From F23-D06 sp045132055 (GTDB lineage Bacteria; Bacteroidota; Bacteroidia; Bacteroidales; WCHB1-69), in the NCBI GenBank assembly GCA_045132055.1, contig JBGURP010000033.1, forward strand, positions 124,001 to 188,000: DNA of 64,000 bases, in the 5' to 3' direction. Shown here piece by piece: positions 8,287 through 16,063 of this stretch (position 1 is the stretch's first letter; every line of letters begins with the position of its first letter). The notes beneath the pieces are model-generated. The model was not told the origin of the DNA, did no database searches, and saw only the letters and a program-made list of their open reading frames with translations. The translations under genes and the position numbers were made by a program.

Positions 8287-9527
8287 TGGCTAAGACAAAA
8301 CAATCAGACAGAACGTGCAGTTTCTGTGGAAGAAATATTCCGGAAGACCAGTTTCTCATAGCTGGTCTTTCTGGTCTTATATGCGGTGATTGCGCCAAGA
8401 CCGTCAACGACATTTTGCACAATGTAGAGAAAGACGAGCATCGCAAGGCCGCAGAATCATTGAGAATCAATCTGCTCAAACCTCACGAGATCAAAGCCCG
8501 TTTGGACGATTATGTCATTGGGCAGGAGGAAGCAAAGAAGGTACTGTCTGTGGCGGTTTACAACCACTACAAGCGTATCTTGCAAGAGAAGGATTCCGAT
8601 CAGGACGATGTGGAGATTGAGAAATCCAACATCCTGTTGATAGGGGAGACCGGCACGGGTAAAACCTTGCTGGCGCGCACCATTGCCAAGTTGCTGGAGG
8701 TGCCGTTCTGCATCGCAGACGCTACCGTATTCACGCAGGCTGGCTATGTGGGCGAAGACGTGGAGTCCATTTTGACCCGTCTGCTGCAGGCTGCCGACTA
8801 CGATGTGGCCAAGGCGGAGCGCGGTATTGTTTTCATCGATGAGATAGACAAGGTTGCGCGCAAGGGCTCTGAGAACCCTTCCATCACGCGCGATGTGTCG
8901 GGCGAGGGCGTGCAGCAGGCATTGCTGAAGCTGTTGGAAGGCTCTGTGGTGAACGTGCCGCCGCAAGGGGGGCGAAAGCATCCGGAGCAGGAGTTTATTC
9001 ACGTCAACACGCAGCACATCTTGTTTATCGGCAGTGGCGCGTTCAATAATCTGAACCAGATTATTGCCGAGCGCATGAATACCAATGCCATCGGTTACAA
9101 CAAGAAGAACCGCAATATTGACAAGGACAACATGTTGCAATACGTTTCTGCACAGGATATCAAGCAGTTTGGCTTGATTCCGGAGTTGTGCGGCCGTTTC
9201 CCTGTCATCACTTCCCTGAATCCATTGGATGCCAAAGCCTTGAAAAAGATTCTGACCGAGCCGAAGAATGCCTTGGTGAAGCAGTATATTAAACTTTTCA
9301 AGATGGATGGCATCACACTTTCTTTTGAGGATGCTGCATTGGACTACATTGTGGAGAAAGCAGTGGAGTTGAAGCTCGGCGCTCGTGGCCTGCGTGCCAT
9401 TGTGGAGAAGATCATGACGGATGCCATGTACGATTTCCCCAGTCTTGGCAAGAAAAAAATTGTGGTAACGCGGGATTATGCCCGTGAGAATTTCGAGAAA
9501 TCAATTTTCTCTTTTCTAGATAAATAA
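8286..9527 (+). CDS. clpX: ClpX unfoldase of the ClpXP protease
   Basis: This 413-residue AAA+ protein carries the zinc-binding domain (Cys 11, 14, 33 and 36: CSFCGRN and CGDC), Walker A GETGTGKT at 120-127, Walker B IVFIDEIDK, and the C-terminal sensor domain (GARGLRAIVE). It recognises, unfolds and feeds proteins to ClpP. I chose ATG 8286, because residues after it begin the zinc domain and the overlap TAATG couples it to clpP; in-frame codons upstream only duplicate clpP sequence. Confidence 0.97.
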   Translation: MAKTKQSDRTCSFCGRNIPEDQFLIAGLSGLICGDCAKTVNDILHNVEKDEHRKAAESLRINLLKPHEIKARLDDYVIGQEEAKKVLSVAVYNHYKRILQEKDSDQDDVEIEKSNILLIGETGTGKTLLARTIAKLLEVPFCIADATVFTQAGYVGEDVESILTRLLQAADYDVAKAERGIVFIDEIDKVARKGSENPSITRDVSGEGVQQALLKLLEGSVVNVPPQGGRKHPEQEFIHVNTQHILFIGSGAFNNLNQIIAERMNTNAIGYNKKNRNIDKDNMLQYVSAQDIKQFGLIPELCGRFPVITSLNPLDAKALKKILTEPKNALVKQYIKLFKMDGITLSFEDAALDYIVEKAVELKLGARGLRAIVEKIMTDAMYDFPSLGKKKIVVTRDYARENFEKSIFSFLDK

Positions 9528-9532
9528 AACAA

Positions 9533-9559
9533 AACGAGGCGCGAATTTCGCGCCTCGTT
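9533..9559. terminator. Bidirectional hairpin terminator between clpX and htpG
   Basis: A perfect inverted repeat (AACGAGGCGCG, loop AATTT, CGCGCCTCGTT) with A residues before and a T-rich stretch after lies between the convergent stops of clpX and htpG. It can act on both transcripts. Confidence 0.8.
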
Positions 9560-9564
9560 CACTT

Positions 9565-11475
9565 TTACAGTATCTCGTAACTTCGTTTTACAAACTCGCT
9601 CAGCTTCTCGCCGGTGAGGATGTTCTGCGAGAGCAGTGCCAGGTCAATCATCTGCTGCACCAGCTTGCCGCGCTTCTCTTCATCGGTTTCCTCCAAAATG
9701 CGCGATGCCAACGGGTGGTTGCCGTTCACCACAATGTTGTAGTGTTCGAATCCGCCGTACATGCCTTGCTGGCCGGACACTTTCTCCATGTCTTTGAATC
9801 GGCGCATGAACTCGTTCTGCGTGATGATCACCGGCAGGTCGGTCTCGCTCAAACTCTCCACCATCACGGTGTATTTGCTCTTGTCAACGTCCTTGTCGAA
9901 AAACTCTTTCAAGTTTTTCTGTTGCTCGTCGGACAGTTTTGACGGAGAAACTTCGTCTTTCTTTTCAATCAGTTTCTCTATCACATCGGCATCCACGCGC
10001 GTGAAACGCATCTTTTCATTCTTCTGCTCCAACATATTGATAGCGTGCGCATCCAGGAAACCGTCCATCAGTAACACATCGTAGCCTTTTTCCTTGGCGG
10101 CTTGGATGTACAGATGCTGCTCGTCGGTGTTGGCGGCATAAAGCAGGATGACCATATCATCCTTGTTGGTTTGCAGGGCACTTACCAAGTTGCGGTATTC
10201 TTCTATGGTATAATACTTTCCATCGGTGTTTTTCAACAGGTAGAAATCTTTGATTTTGTCATAGAATTTCTCATCCGTCAAGGAACCATATTGCAGGAAG
10301 ACTTTCAGCTCGTCCCATTTCTTCTCAAAATCTTCGCGGTTCTCCTTGAACATGGATTCCAGTTTCTCGGCCACCTTTTTGCTGATGTAGGTGGAGATTT
10401 TCTTGACATTGGAGTCGGATTGCAGATAGGAACGCGATACATTCAACGGGATGTCGGGCGAGTCGATGACGCCGTGCAAGAGTGTCATGAATTCGGGGAT
10501 GATGCCTTCCAGCTCGTCGGTGATATAGACTTGGTTGCAATAGAGTTGCACGCGGTTCTTTTTGAGGTCGAGCTGGTTTTTCACCTTCGGGAAATAGAGC
10601 ACACCCGTGAGGTTGAAAGGATAATCCACATTGAGGTGAATCTGGAACATCGGGTCTTCAAAGTTCATCGGGTAGAGTTCGTGGTAGAACTTCTTGTAAT
10701 CCTCATCAGTCAGGGAAGAGGGTGATTTCTGCCAAATCGGGTCGGTGTCGTTGATGATGCGGGGCACCTGAACGGCCTCTTCCTTGGGCTCTTCCTGTTT
10801 CTCATCTTTGTTTTCTGCATTCTCATCTATCGGTTTGGGTTCGGGTTTGCGCCATTCGGTCTTGTTGCCGCAGCGGATGGGGATGGGCAGGAAACGGCAG
10901 TATTTGTTCAGCAATCCGACGATTTTGTTCTCCTCGAGAAACTCCTGTGCGTCGTCGGAAATATGCAACACGATTTCGGTGCCGCGCTCGCTCTTGTCAA
11001 TCTCTTCCATCGTGAATTCGGTGGAACCGTCGCAACTCCATTTCACGGCCTTGGCGTCGGTGTGTGATTTGGTGAGGATATCTACACGGTCGGCCACCAT
11101 GAAGGAGGAGTAGAAACCCAGTCCGAAGTGGCCGATGATGTTGGCGGCATCCTGTCCTTTGTATTTGGAGAGGAAGTCCTCGGCGCCGGAGAAAGCGATT
11201 TGGTTGATGTATTTGTCCACTTCTTCGGCGCTCATGCCGATGCCGTGGTCAATAACGCGGATGGTCTTGTCGTCTTTGTTTACCTTCACCTCGATGGTCA
11301 GGTCTCCTAGTTCGCTGTCGGTTTTGCCTAGCGTAGCCAGTGTTTTGATTTTCTGGGTGGCATCCACGGCGTTGGAAATCAGCTCACGGAGGAAAATCTC
11401 GTGGTCGGAGTACAAGAATTTCTTGATTACGGGGAAGATGTTTTCGGTTTTAACATTGATATTGCCTGTTTGCAT
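9565..11475 (-). CDS. htpG: HtpG, bacterial Hsp90 chaperone
   Basis: The 636-residue product has the Hsp90 ATP-binding motifs: ELISNAVDA with the catalytic Glu, VIDHGIGMS, and GHFGLGFYSSFMVAD. The middle domain (VSRSYLQSD) and C-terminal dimerisation region follow. An acidic, Lys/Glu/Pro-rich linker lies at about residues 210-235 (KPEPKPIDENAENKDEKQ); a long charged linker is more typical of eukaryotic Hsp90 than of E. coli HtpG. The gene is single and convergent with clpX. Confidence 0.97.
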   Translation of the reverse strand: MQTGNINVKTENIFPVIKKFLYSDHEIFLRELISNAVDATQKIKTLATLGKTDSELGDLTIEVKVNKDDKTIRVIDHGIGMSAEEVDKYINQIAFSGAEDFLSKYKGQDAANIIGHFGLGFYSSFMVADRVDILTKSHTDAKAVKWSCDGSTEFTMEEIDKSERGTEIVLHISDDAQEFLEENKIVGLLNKYCRFLPIPIRCGNKTEWRKPEPKPIDENAENKDEKQEEPKEEAVQVPRIINDTDPIWQKSPSSLTDEDYKKFYHELYPMNFEDPMFQIHLNVDYPFNLTGVLYFPKVKNQLDLKKNRVQLYCNQVYITDELEGIIPEFMTLLHGVIDSPDIPLNVSRSYLQSDSNVKKISTYISKKVAEKLESMFKENREDFEKKWDELKVFLQYGSLTDEKFYDKIKDFYLLKNTDGKYYTIEEYRNLVSALQTNKDDMVILLYAANTDEQHLYIQAAKEKGYDVLLMDGFLDAHAINMLEQKNEKMRFTRVDADVIEKLIEKKDEVSPSKLSDEQQKNLKEFFDKDVDKSKYTVMVESLSETDLPVIITQNEFMRRFKDMEKVSGQQGMYGGFEHYNIVVNGNHPLASRILEETDEEKRGKLVQQMIDLALLSQNILTGEKLSEFVKRSYEIL

Positions 11476-11574
11476 ATTGGAATAGTTTTTAAATTTTACA
11501 AAAAAAAATTATCATGTCATGAAATATGGCAGATTAAAGTCTTGCAAAATATGTGCCAAACAGGGATGTCAGTT

Positions 11575-12327
11575 CTACTTTGACAGCAATTTCCGGATCA
11601 GCATGGAGGGATAGCCGTACAGGATGGCGGCGAAACAGAAGAAGGTGTTGAGGATGCTGATGCGGGTGAAGTCTTTGCCCGGGCGGAAAAAGGATACTCT
11701 TTCCTCTTGTGGCGGGTAATAGACGTTGATGGGGATGGGAATGATGCTGATGTTGCGCCACGCGGAACGCACGAGAAGTTCCAACTCAGCTTCGTATCGG
11801 GAAGTGATGATGTGCATGTTGCCCATTTTTTGCAGCGGATAAAGCCTGAATCCGGTCTGCGTGTCAGGCAGCTTTTTGGCTGTCTGCACGGTAAACCAGA
11901 AATTGGAGAACTTGTTGGCGAAGGTGTTCTTCTGGGGCATGTTATCGTGCTTGAGTCCGCGGCTGCCGATGATGAGCGCGTCGGGATGCTCTTTGATCGT
12001 TTCCACAAAGGCGGGAATGTCGCTGGGATAATGCTGCCCATCGGAGTCCAACGTGATAGCATAGCGAAAGCCGCGTTTCAGCGCTTTACGGAAACCAGTG
12101 ACCAACGCCGTGCCCTTGCCCTTGTTGGGCTGGTAGGCGATAACGTTCACAGGATGATCACTCTGCCGGACGAGTTCCTCTGTGCCGTCTGTAGGTCCAT
12201 CGCACACCACGAAAATGTCATCACAATAGTCGGATACCGACTGGATGACTTGAAGGATGGTGCCCTTGTTGTTGTACGTGGGAATGATGACGCAGATGCC
12301 CAGTTCTTTCAGTGTCGCCTTGTCCAT
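11575..12327 (-). CDS. Family 2 glycosyltransferase of aryl-polyene/flexirubin-like cluster
   Basis: The 250-residue product is a GT-A fold GT2 enzyme resembling dolichol-phosphate-mannose synthases. CVIIPTYNN opens the nucleotide-binding fold and the metal-binding DxD is ITLDSDGQHY (Asp94, Asp96). A short hydrophobic C-terminus (FCFAAILYGYPSMLI) suggests membrane contact. In aryl-polyene and flexirubin clusters a GT2 gene commonly accompanies the dehydratase and LolA-like genes, and here it lies 5 bases after the dehydratase. It probably modifies the lipid head group; the donor sugar cannot be inferred. Confidence 0.8.
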   Translation of the reverse strand: MDKATLKELGICVIIPTYNNKGTILQVIQSVSDYCDDIFVVCDGPTDGTEELVRQSDHPVNVIAYQPNKGKGTALVTGFRKALKRGFRYAITLDSDGQHYPSDIPAFVETIKEHPDALIIGSRGLKHDNMPQKNTFANKFSNFWFTVQTAKKLPDTQTGFRLYPLQKMGNMHIITSRYEAELELLVRSAWRNISIIPIPINVYYPPQEERVSFFRPGKDFTRISILNTFFCFAAILYGYPSMLIRKLLSK

Positions 12328-12332
12328 AGCTG

Positions 12333-12701
12333 TTATTTTTCGCCTACCTGGATGCTCATTTTGGTGAAAACCGTGTCCCCGTCGCTTACTACGGCCTTGA
12401 GGGTAAAAGCATTGTTCTCAATGGCTTCCCAGCTTAACTGGTATTGGATTGATTCATGCTCTTCGGGGCGGATGATTTGCAGGAACTTTACATTTTTGGC
12501 TTGCGTCAGCTGAAGGTTGCGCCCTGAAAGATGTGATAAGAGGTCAACGGCGATTTGCACGATGCAGACGCCCGGCGTGATAGGACTATCAGGGAAATGA
12601 CCGGAATAGATGGAGTGCTCTTTGTTCAGCCGTATGGTGAAAGTGGCCTGTTTTTCTGATTTTTCTACTGTTATGATAGAAAATAAGTCGTTGAGAAACA
12701 T
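12333..12701 (-). CDS. Hot-dog fold 3-hydroxyacyl-ACP dehydratase-like protein
   Basis: This 122-residue single hot-dog domain contains SGHFPDSPITPGV, with His35 in the position of the catalytic histidine of FabZ/FabA-type dehydratases. The N-terminus and length fit the ApeI/ApeP-like dehydratases of aryl-polyene pathways. It would dehydrate 3-hydroxyacyl-ACP intermediates made by the ketosynthases encoded upstream. The acidic partner residue expected in the second helix is not clear to me, so the assignment rests on the GHFP motif and the neighbours. Confidence 0.75.
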   Translation of the reverse strand: MFLNDLFSIITVEKSEKQATFTIRLNKEHSIYSGHFPDSPITPGVCIVQIAVDLLSHLSGRNLQLTQAKNVKFLQIIRPEEHESIQYQLSWEAIENNAFTLKAVVSDGDTVFTKMSIQVGEK

Positions 12702-12709
12702 GATAGGGT

Positions 12710-13342
12710 CTATTTGAAAAGTGAATCCGACAAGGAGACGTTCGTCTTTTTGTCAGTGAAAAGAATGGTGGTGGTGTCTCCGTTGTTTTCATTCAGCACC
12801 ACTTTGTCGGCAAGGTGGGTGTTGCTATTGAGGGTGATGACAATAGTTTTGTAATAGTTCTGGATTTTCTTGTTCGAAGGGGTGAGCACGGCCACAATCT
12901 GCCCTGATTTGTTTTTATAGTAGCGTGTCTTGAATGCTGTGTTTTCTTGCAAGAAGCTGCCGTTGATGGTGTTGATGATCATGTTGCCCATCTCGTTGAG
13001 CATCTTGTTAGGATTGGTGGTGGTGCTTTTGCCGTTTTTGAGCAGCACTTTGCCGTTGCTGAAGATGACGGTCATGGCTTTTGGCGAGGTGTATTCCCAG
13101 CGCAGTTGTTTGGGCGATTTGTAGTTGAGCGTTCCTTTTTGCACCACCTTGTCGGTGAACAGGGCAGAGGTTTTCTCCTGGGTGAAGTTGGCCGACAGGG
13201 AAGTCAGCTGTTTGTGGGCCTTCTCGATGGTGGTCACGAGGGCGGTCTTCTGTTCGCCGGTTATTTCGGTACCGTAGTTGCTTTGCGCGAATGCCGTGCA
13301 GACGGTCAGGGTTATGAAGAAAATGAAAATAAATTTTTTCAT
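12710..13342 (-). CDS. LolA-like periplasmic lipid carrier
   Basis: This 210-residue protein has a signal peptide (MKKFIFIFFITLTVCTAFAQ) and the LolA/LolB fold pattern: SANFTQEKTSALFTDKVVQK, then GTLNYKSPKQLRWEYTSP and GKSTTTNPNKML. A LolA-like gene is a regular member of aryl-polyene/flexirubin clusters, where it is thought to carry the product or its intermediate across the periplasm. A -7 box TATTTTTG at 13415-13408 lies upstream, so this three-gene half can be transcribed on its own although the ketosynthase half is 4 kb away. Confidence 0.82.
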   Translation of the reverse strand: MKKFIFIFFITLTVCTAFAQSNYGTEITGEQKTALVTTIEKAHKQLTSLSANFTQEKTSALFTDKVVQKGTLNYKSPKQLRWEYTSPKAMTVIFSNGKVLLKNGKSTTTNPNKMLNEMGNMIINTINGSFLQENTAFKTRYYKNKSGQIVAVLTPSNKKIQNYYKTIVITLNSNTHLADKVVLNENNGDTTTILFTDKKTNVSLSDSLFK

Positions 13343-13407
13343 AGGAATGATAAATTAAGAAGATGTAGTCAAGAGGCTGAAAAGTCCTGGTAGTTTAAAC
13401 GAAGGCG

Positions 13408-13415
13408 CAAAAATA
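13408..13415 (-). promoter_or_regulatory. Candidate -7 box for the LolA-dehydratase-GT2 unit
   Basis: TATTTTTG (13415 to 13408, minus strand) matches TAnnTTTG, 66 bases before the LolA-like start codon. Confidence 0.5.
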
Positions 13416-13462
13416 ATGAAATTTGGGGAAACTGTTTGTTTTGAGGTAAGGCGAAGTGCATT

Positions 13463-13773
13463 CACCGCACTTCCGTGCGGTGTGACTGGGAGGGGCGCTG
13501 CCTCTGGAAGCAGTGGGAGAGGTGTGCTGTCGCGCTTCTTGTACTGTGGAAAGTGTCCCCGTAAGGTTCGCCACCACCACACTGCCATGTGGTGTGACGG
13601 GAAGGGCGCTGCCTCCGGCAGCGGGGAAATACACATGGACCTCTTTGGAGAACCGAATCTTATTACGGGGTGAGGACAATATGGCTGCCGAAGGCAACAC
13701 CTGTTGGGGAGCCTCGCACGGAAGTGCGAGGCTATGGCGTAGGGCCAGTCATATTAGGCTCTCGGAGAGAGCC
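13463..13773. repeat. Array of short GC-rich hairpins
   Basis: About 310 bases with no credible gene hold at least six small hairpins: CACCGCAC-TTCC-GTGCGGTG (13463-13482), an imperfect GCTGCC-TCT-GGAAGC (13497-13511), CACCACA-6-TGTGGTG (13575-13594), CGCTGCC-TCC-GGCAGCG (13607-13623), AGCCTCGCAC-GGAA-GTGCGAGGCT (13710-13733) and GGCTCTC-GGA-GAGAGCC (13757-13773). The first four form two copies of a unit of about 48 bases, about 112 bases apart. The open frames across it encode only repeat-derived peptides. Confidence 0.8.
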
Positions 13774-13821
13774 ACCGTTTGAGTATATATGCAATGTGAA
13801 GTGAGCATGTCGAATACGATA

Positions 13822-13847
13822 AAAGGGGCAGAATTACCCACCCCTTT
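13822..13847 (-). terminator. Hairpin terminator for the small exported-protein genes
   Basis: On the minus strand AAAGGGG, a 12-base loop and CCCCTTTTA form a stem followed by T residues, 25 bases after the stop at 13873. Confidence 0.6.
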
Positions 13848-13872
13848 ACTAATTAATTTTGATGATTATGGA

Positions 13873-14226
13873 TTAATTACATTTGGAACCAGAAACTCTA
13901 GCCACTTCATATTTAGTCCACTCTCTACCATTTTTTTCAGTCTTGATAGGAACACGAATAGCTGCTTCTTGATCAGGACAACTTTTACCACGACCCTCAA
14001 ATTCTTCTGTTGAATTATTAGCATAAGTCACTTTTACAATAATTGAAACATTTGCACAAGTATTTTCGCTATCATTTGAAAGAGTAACTGTGATGTTGTT
14101 CCCATCAATAGAATGACCCGTGCAAACAATGGTTGATCCGTCATTGCTGCCACTGATTTTGCACGATTGTGCATTTACTGTAAAGCATAATCCTACTAAC
14201 AACAATATATAAAAATACTTTTTCAT
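13873..14226 (-). CDS. Small exported protein, unknown (117 aa)
   Basis: The product starts with a signal peptide (MKKYFYILLLVGLCFTVNAQ) followed by about 97 residues with four cysteines (SCKISGS, IVCTGHS, NTCANVS, KSCPDQEA) and a fifth near the end (GSKCN). The strand-rich pattern (IDGNNITVTLSNDSENTC) suggests a small beta-sandwich. I do not recognise the family. The gene is AT-rich compared with the flanking lipid genes and belongs to a set of three same-strand exported genes. A nine-codon frame in its leader ends in a TGA that overlaps this ATG. Confidence 0.65.
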   Translation of the reverse strand: MKKYFYILLLVGLCFTVNAQSCKISGSNDGSTIVCTGHSIDGNNITVTLSNDSENTCANVSIIVKVTYANNSTEEFEGRGKSCPDQEAAIRVPIKTEKNGREWTKYEVARVSGSKCN

Positions 14227-14240
14227 CGCTTTATCGCCGT

Positions 14241-14270
14241 GTTATATCCCATCTGGCACCATCGGGTTTA
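14241..14270 (-). repeat. Leader repeat, copy A
   Basis: A 30-base element that on the minus strand ends in GATGGGATATAAC lies 14 bases before the start of the 117-aa gene. It matches copy B (14669-14698) at 26-27 of 30 positions. It contains ATG-GGA-TAT-AAC, which opens a nine-codon frame ending at the downstream start codon. Confidence 0.65.
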
Positions 14271-14291
14271 ATTTAGTTTAAATTGATAATC

Positions 14292-14654
14292 TTAATTGAA
14301 ATAATATGAGCCAGCGTGATATTTGTAATTACTTCTTTCTTTACCCCCTCTTTTATTAATACTCACTTGAATTCTTTGAGAAGATTCCACTCCGTTAACA
14401 ATAACAGCAAGCTCGCCGCAGTAAGTTTCATCCCAGTCAGACGAACCAAATTCATAAAAAACTCCCTTTTTATTGCAATTCACTTCTGTTTCAGGTCCAT
14501 AACCGCTAATTGTACATAATGTCACGGTTCTTCCGCTATTATTGTCATAGATAGCAGCAAATGATGTATTCATTTTCGAAAGGTTGTCGTCAGAAAAAGA
14601 CATTGTAAATGCTGCAAATAATAATGTTATTGTAAATAATATAAACTTTTTCAT
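14292..14654 (-). CDS. Small exported protein, unknown (120 aa)
   Basis: The signal peptide MKKFILFTITLLFAAFTMSF is followed by about 100 residues of strand-rich sequence with three cysteines (TLCTISG, VNCNKKG, TYCGELAV). It does not closely resemble the neighbouring 117-aa protein, although size, export signal, orientation and leader are alike. I do not recognise a family. Like its neighbour it is AT-rich and preceded by a 30-base leader repeat with a nine-codon frame overlapping the start codon. Confidence 0.62.
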   Translation of the reverse strand: MKKFILFTITLLFAAFTMSFSDDNLSKMNTSFAAIYDNNSGRTVTLCTISGYGPETEVNCNKKGVFYEFGSSDWDETYCGELAVIVNGVESSQRIQVSINKRGGKERSNYKYHAGSYYFN

Positions 14655-14668
14655 AATTCTTGTTGCCA

Positions 14669-14698
14669 GTTATATCCCATCCGGCTCCTTCGGGTTTT
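14669..14698 (-). repeat. Leader repeat, copy B
   Basis: The second copy of the 30-base leader element lies 14 bases upstream of the 120-aa gene. It shares ACCCGA, GCC and GATGGGATATAAC with copy A. The nine-codon frame beginning ATG-GGA-TAT-AAC ends in TGA that overlaps the downstream ATG, exactly as in copy A. Confidence 0.65.
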
Positions 14699-14729
14699 TA
14701 TTAAAGTATGAAATTGTTATAAAAAATGT

Positions 14730-15599
14730 TTATTGTACACCTGTAGAAAGAGCACTCGGTAATTCCACATAGGTTTTTAATACTCGATCCCATGGTTTAA
14801 AACATTCATCATCACTACAATCTTTTTTTGTCGTATATTCTGACGCAAGATATATGGTGAATTCTTTTTTGTCGCCAGGATTTCTCTTGATCTCAAGTCT
14901 GCTTCTTACTTTAATTTTGCTGAAAGTCCTATAAACCCATGTTGATTTAGCCCAACCTGCGCCCTTATCATTAACTGTATAATCCCCAAAAAAGTCTGAA
15001 GCATATCGAATCAAAGTGTACCAAATTTCATCATCATCTTTATTGCTTGTCGCTCTAAAGCGAATGTTTTTATTTGCAATGTCAGATGCAGGGGCGGAAG
15101 CAATCCAAGCATCATCCTCTATTAGCGTTACGGTTACTATACCTGGTTTGTCAGTACCATTTATTCTAACCATGGAAGAAAAATACCCTTGACGTGATAC
15201 ATCTGCTTCCAGAAAATGATCTCGATCCATTGAAAAAGAGTATATACCTTGTGCTACTCGATCACCATCTACAGCAATGATGGCATCTTCAGGTATGGTT
15301 TTTATAGTATAATTGCGTTCCGCATATTTAGGGTCTAATTTTAAACACACTTCTGTAATATCGCTACTGTTTGGCCTCATTGTAAAACTTTCTGTGATAT
15401 ACTTTGGAGCTGATACTATAACATTTTTCCATCCAACATGTTTCATCTTGAATGTGGCCTCTTGACCGCCGGCATAATCACCATCCACGGTTATTTTCGC
15501 CCCAGAATCAGGACATTTAACTAAAACAGTTTTAGTAACGCAAGCTGTGAGTAATGTTGTTGATAATATGGTAAGAAGAAACAATAAGTTTTTTTTCAT
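14730..15599 (-). CDS. Predicted lipoprotein with PEGA-like repeats
   Basis: This 289-residue protein has a lipobox ending at Cys20 (TTLLTACVTKT). Two segments (AKITVDGDYAG, about 34-44, and AIIAVDGDRVAQG, about 106-118) look like PEGA-type beta repeats, which occur on bacterial surface or envelope proteins. The C-terminal half contains WYTLIRYASDFFGDYTV and a cysteine pair (KDCSDDECF). No enzyme motif was seen. It is the upstream member of the three exported genes in the AT-rich island. Function unknown. Confidence 0.68.
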   Translation of the reverse strand: MKKNLLFLLTILSTTLLTACVTKTVLVKCPDSGAKITVDGDYAGGQEATFKMKHVGWKNVIVSAPKYITESFTMRPNSSDITEVCLKLDPKYAERNYTIKTIPEDAIIAVDGDRVAQGIYSFSMDRDHFLEADVSRQGYFSSMVRINGTDKPGIVTVTLIEDDAWIASAPASDIANKNIRFRATSNKDDDEIWYTLIRYASDFFGDYTVNDKGAGWAKSTWVYRTFSKIKVRSRLEIKRNPGDKKEFTIYLASEYTTKKDCSDDECFKPWDRVLKTYVELPSALSTGVQ

Positions 15600-15675
15600 A
15601 TTAAATAAAATTAATTAATCATGCCTCCACTTTATAGGCTATCGGCGACTCCTTCAAGTATGCCCCAAAAGATAC
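15600..15675. other. Intergenic segment with a diverged leader-like element
   Basis: Bases 15631-15656, read on the minus strand, contain GAAGGAGTCGCCGATAG and CTATAAAG, loosely resembling the leader repeats A and B. The resemblance is too weak to call a third copy with confidence. No gene was seen here. Confidence 0.3.
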
Positions 15676-15891
15676 TTATGCACACAAAAAAAGCGTGGCA
15701 CTTTTTCGCTTTCATTGGATGTCTTGAGGTCTTCGACTACCTGATACTTCCCAATTACAACGAGTAAAGCCCACGCCAGTTGGCGGGAGCGTCGTCGCTT
15801 TACTCTTGGAAGTATCATTTGAAAGTGTCGAAGTTTCAAGACATCCAGTGTATAAGCTACATCGCTTTTCCCTATTCTATGGTGTGCATAA
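15676..15891. repeat. 216-bp nested inverted repeat (foldback element or structured RNA)
   Basis: The segment folds as one long interrupted hairpin: TTATGCACAC (15676-15685) with GTGTGCATAA (15882-15891); TGGATGTCTTGA (15716-15727) with TCAAGACATCCA (15836-15847); CTTCGAC (15731-15737) with GTCGAAG (15827-15833); TGATACTTCC (15742-15751) with GGAAGTATCA (15808-15817); GAGTAAAGC (15762-15770) with GCTTTACTC (15797-15805); apex CGCCA-GT-TGGCG (15774-15785). The total is 53 perfectly paired positions. No credible gene lies in it. Confidence 0.85.
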
Positions 15892-16029
15892 ACGGGTTAT
15901 GCTGTTTTTCTCATCGGCAATATGTTTGATTCGTACTTATTTATTTATTCAGAGGACTCTTTTTTCTATATGAATCTGTTTGCAAAAATAAACTTTTTAT
16001 TTGTCAAATGCAACATATCGAAAAAAATG

Positions 16030-16037
16030 TATTTTTG
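16030..16037 (+). promoter_or_regulatory. Candidate -7 box for the DUF3990/HTH pair
   Basis: TATTTTTG matches TAnnTTTG, 34 bases upstream of the DUF3990 start codon. The expected transcription start falls on or beside the palindrome at 16045. Confidence 0.5.
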
Positions 16038-16044
16038 CAAAGTC

Positions 16045-16056
16045 TCGTTATAACGA
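16045..16056. promoter_or_regulatory. Perfect 12-bp palindrome, candidate operator
   Basis: TCGTTATAACGA is a perfect palindrome 8 bases after the -7 box and 7 bases before the DUF3990 start codon. This is where an autoregulatory XRE antitoxin would bind. The operator role is inference. Confidence 0.5.
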
Positions 16057-16063
16057 TAGTTTT

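Noticed and set aside
13355..13782. Several overlapping open frames across the hairpin array
   Set aside because: Their peptides (for example PVTPHGS and SHTARKCGE) are direct translations of the repeated hairpins, and frames exist on both strands; no start or family support.
14241..14698. Leader repeats as integron attC sites
   Set aside because: Repeated elements between small same-strand genes recall gene cassettes, but the copies lack the GTTRRRY core and the long imperfect palindrome of attC, and no integrase gene is present.
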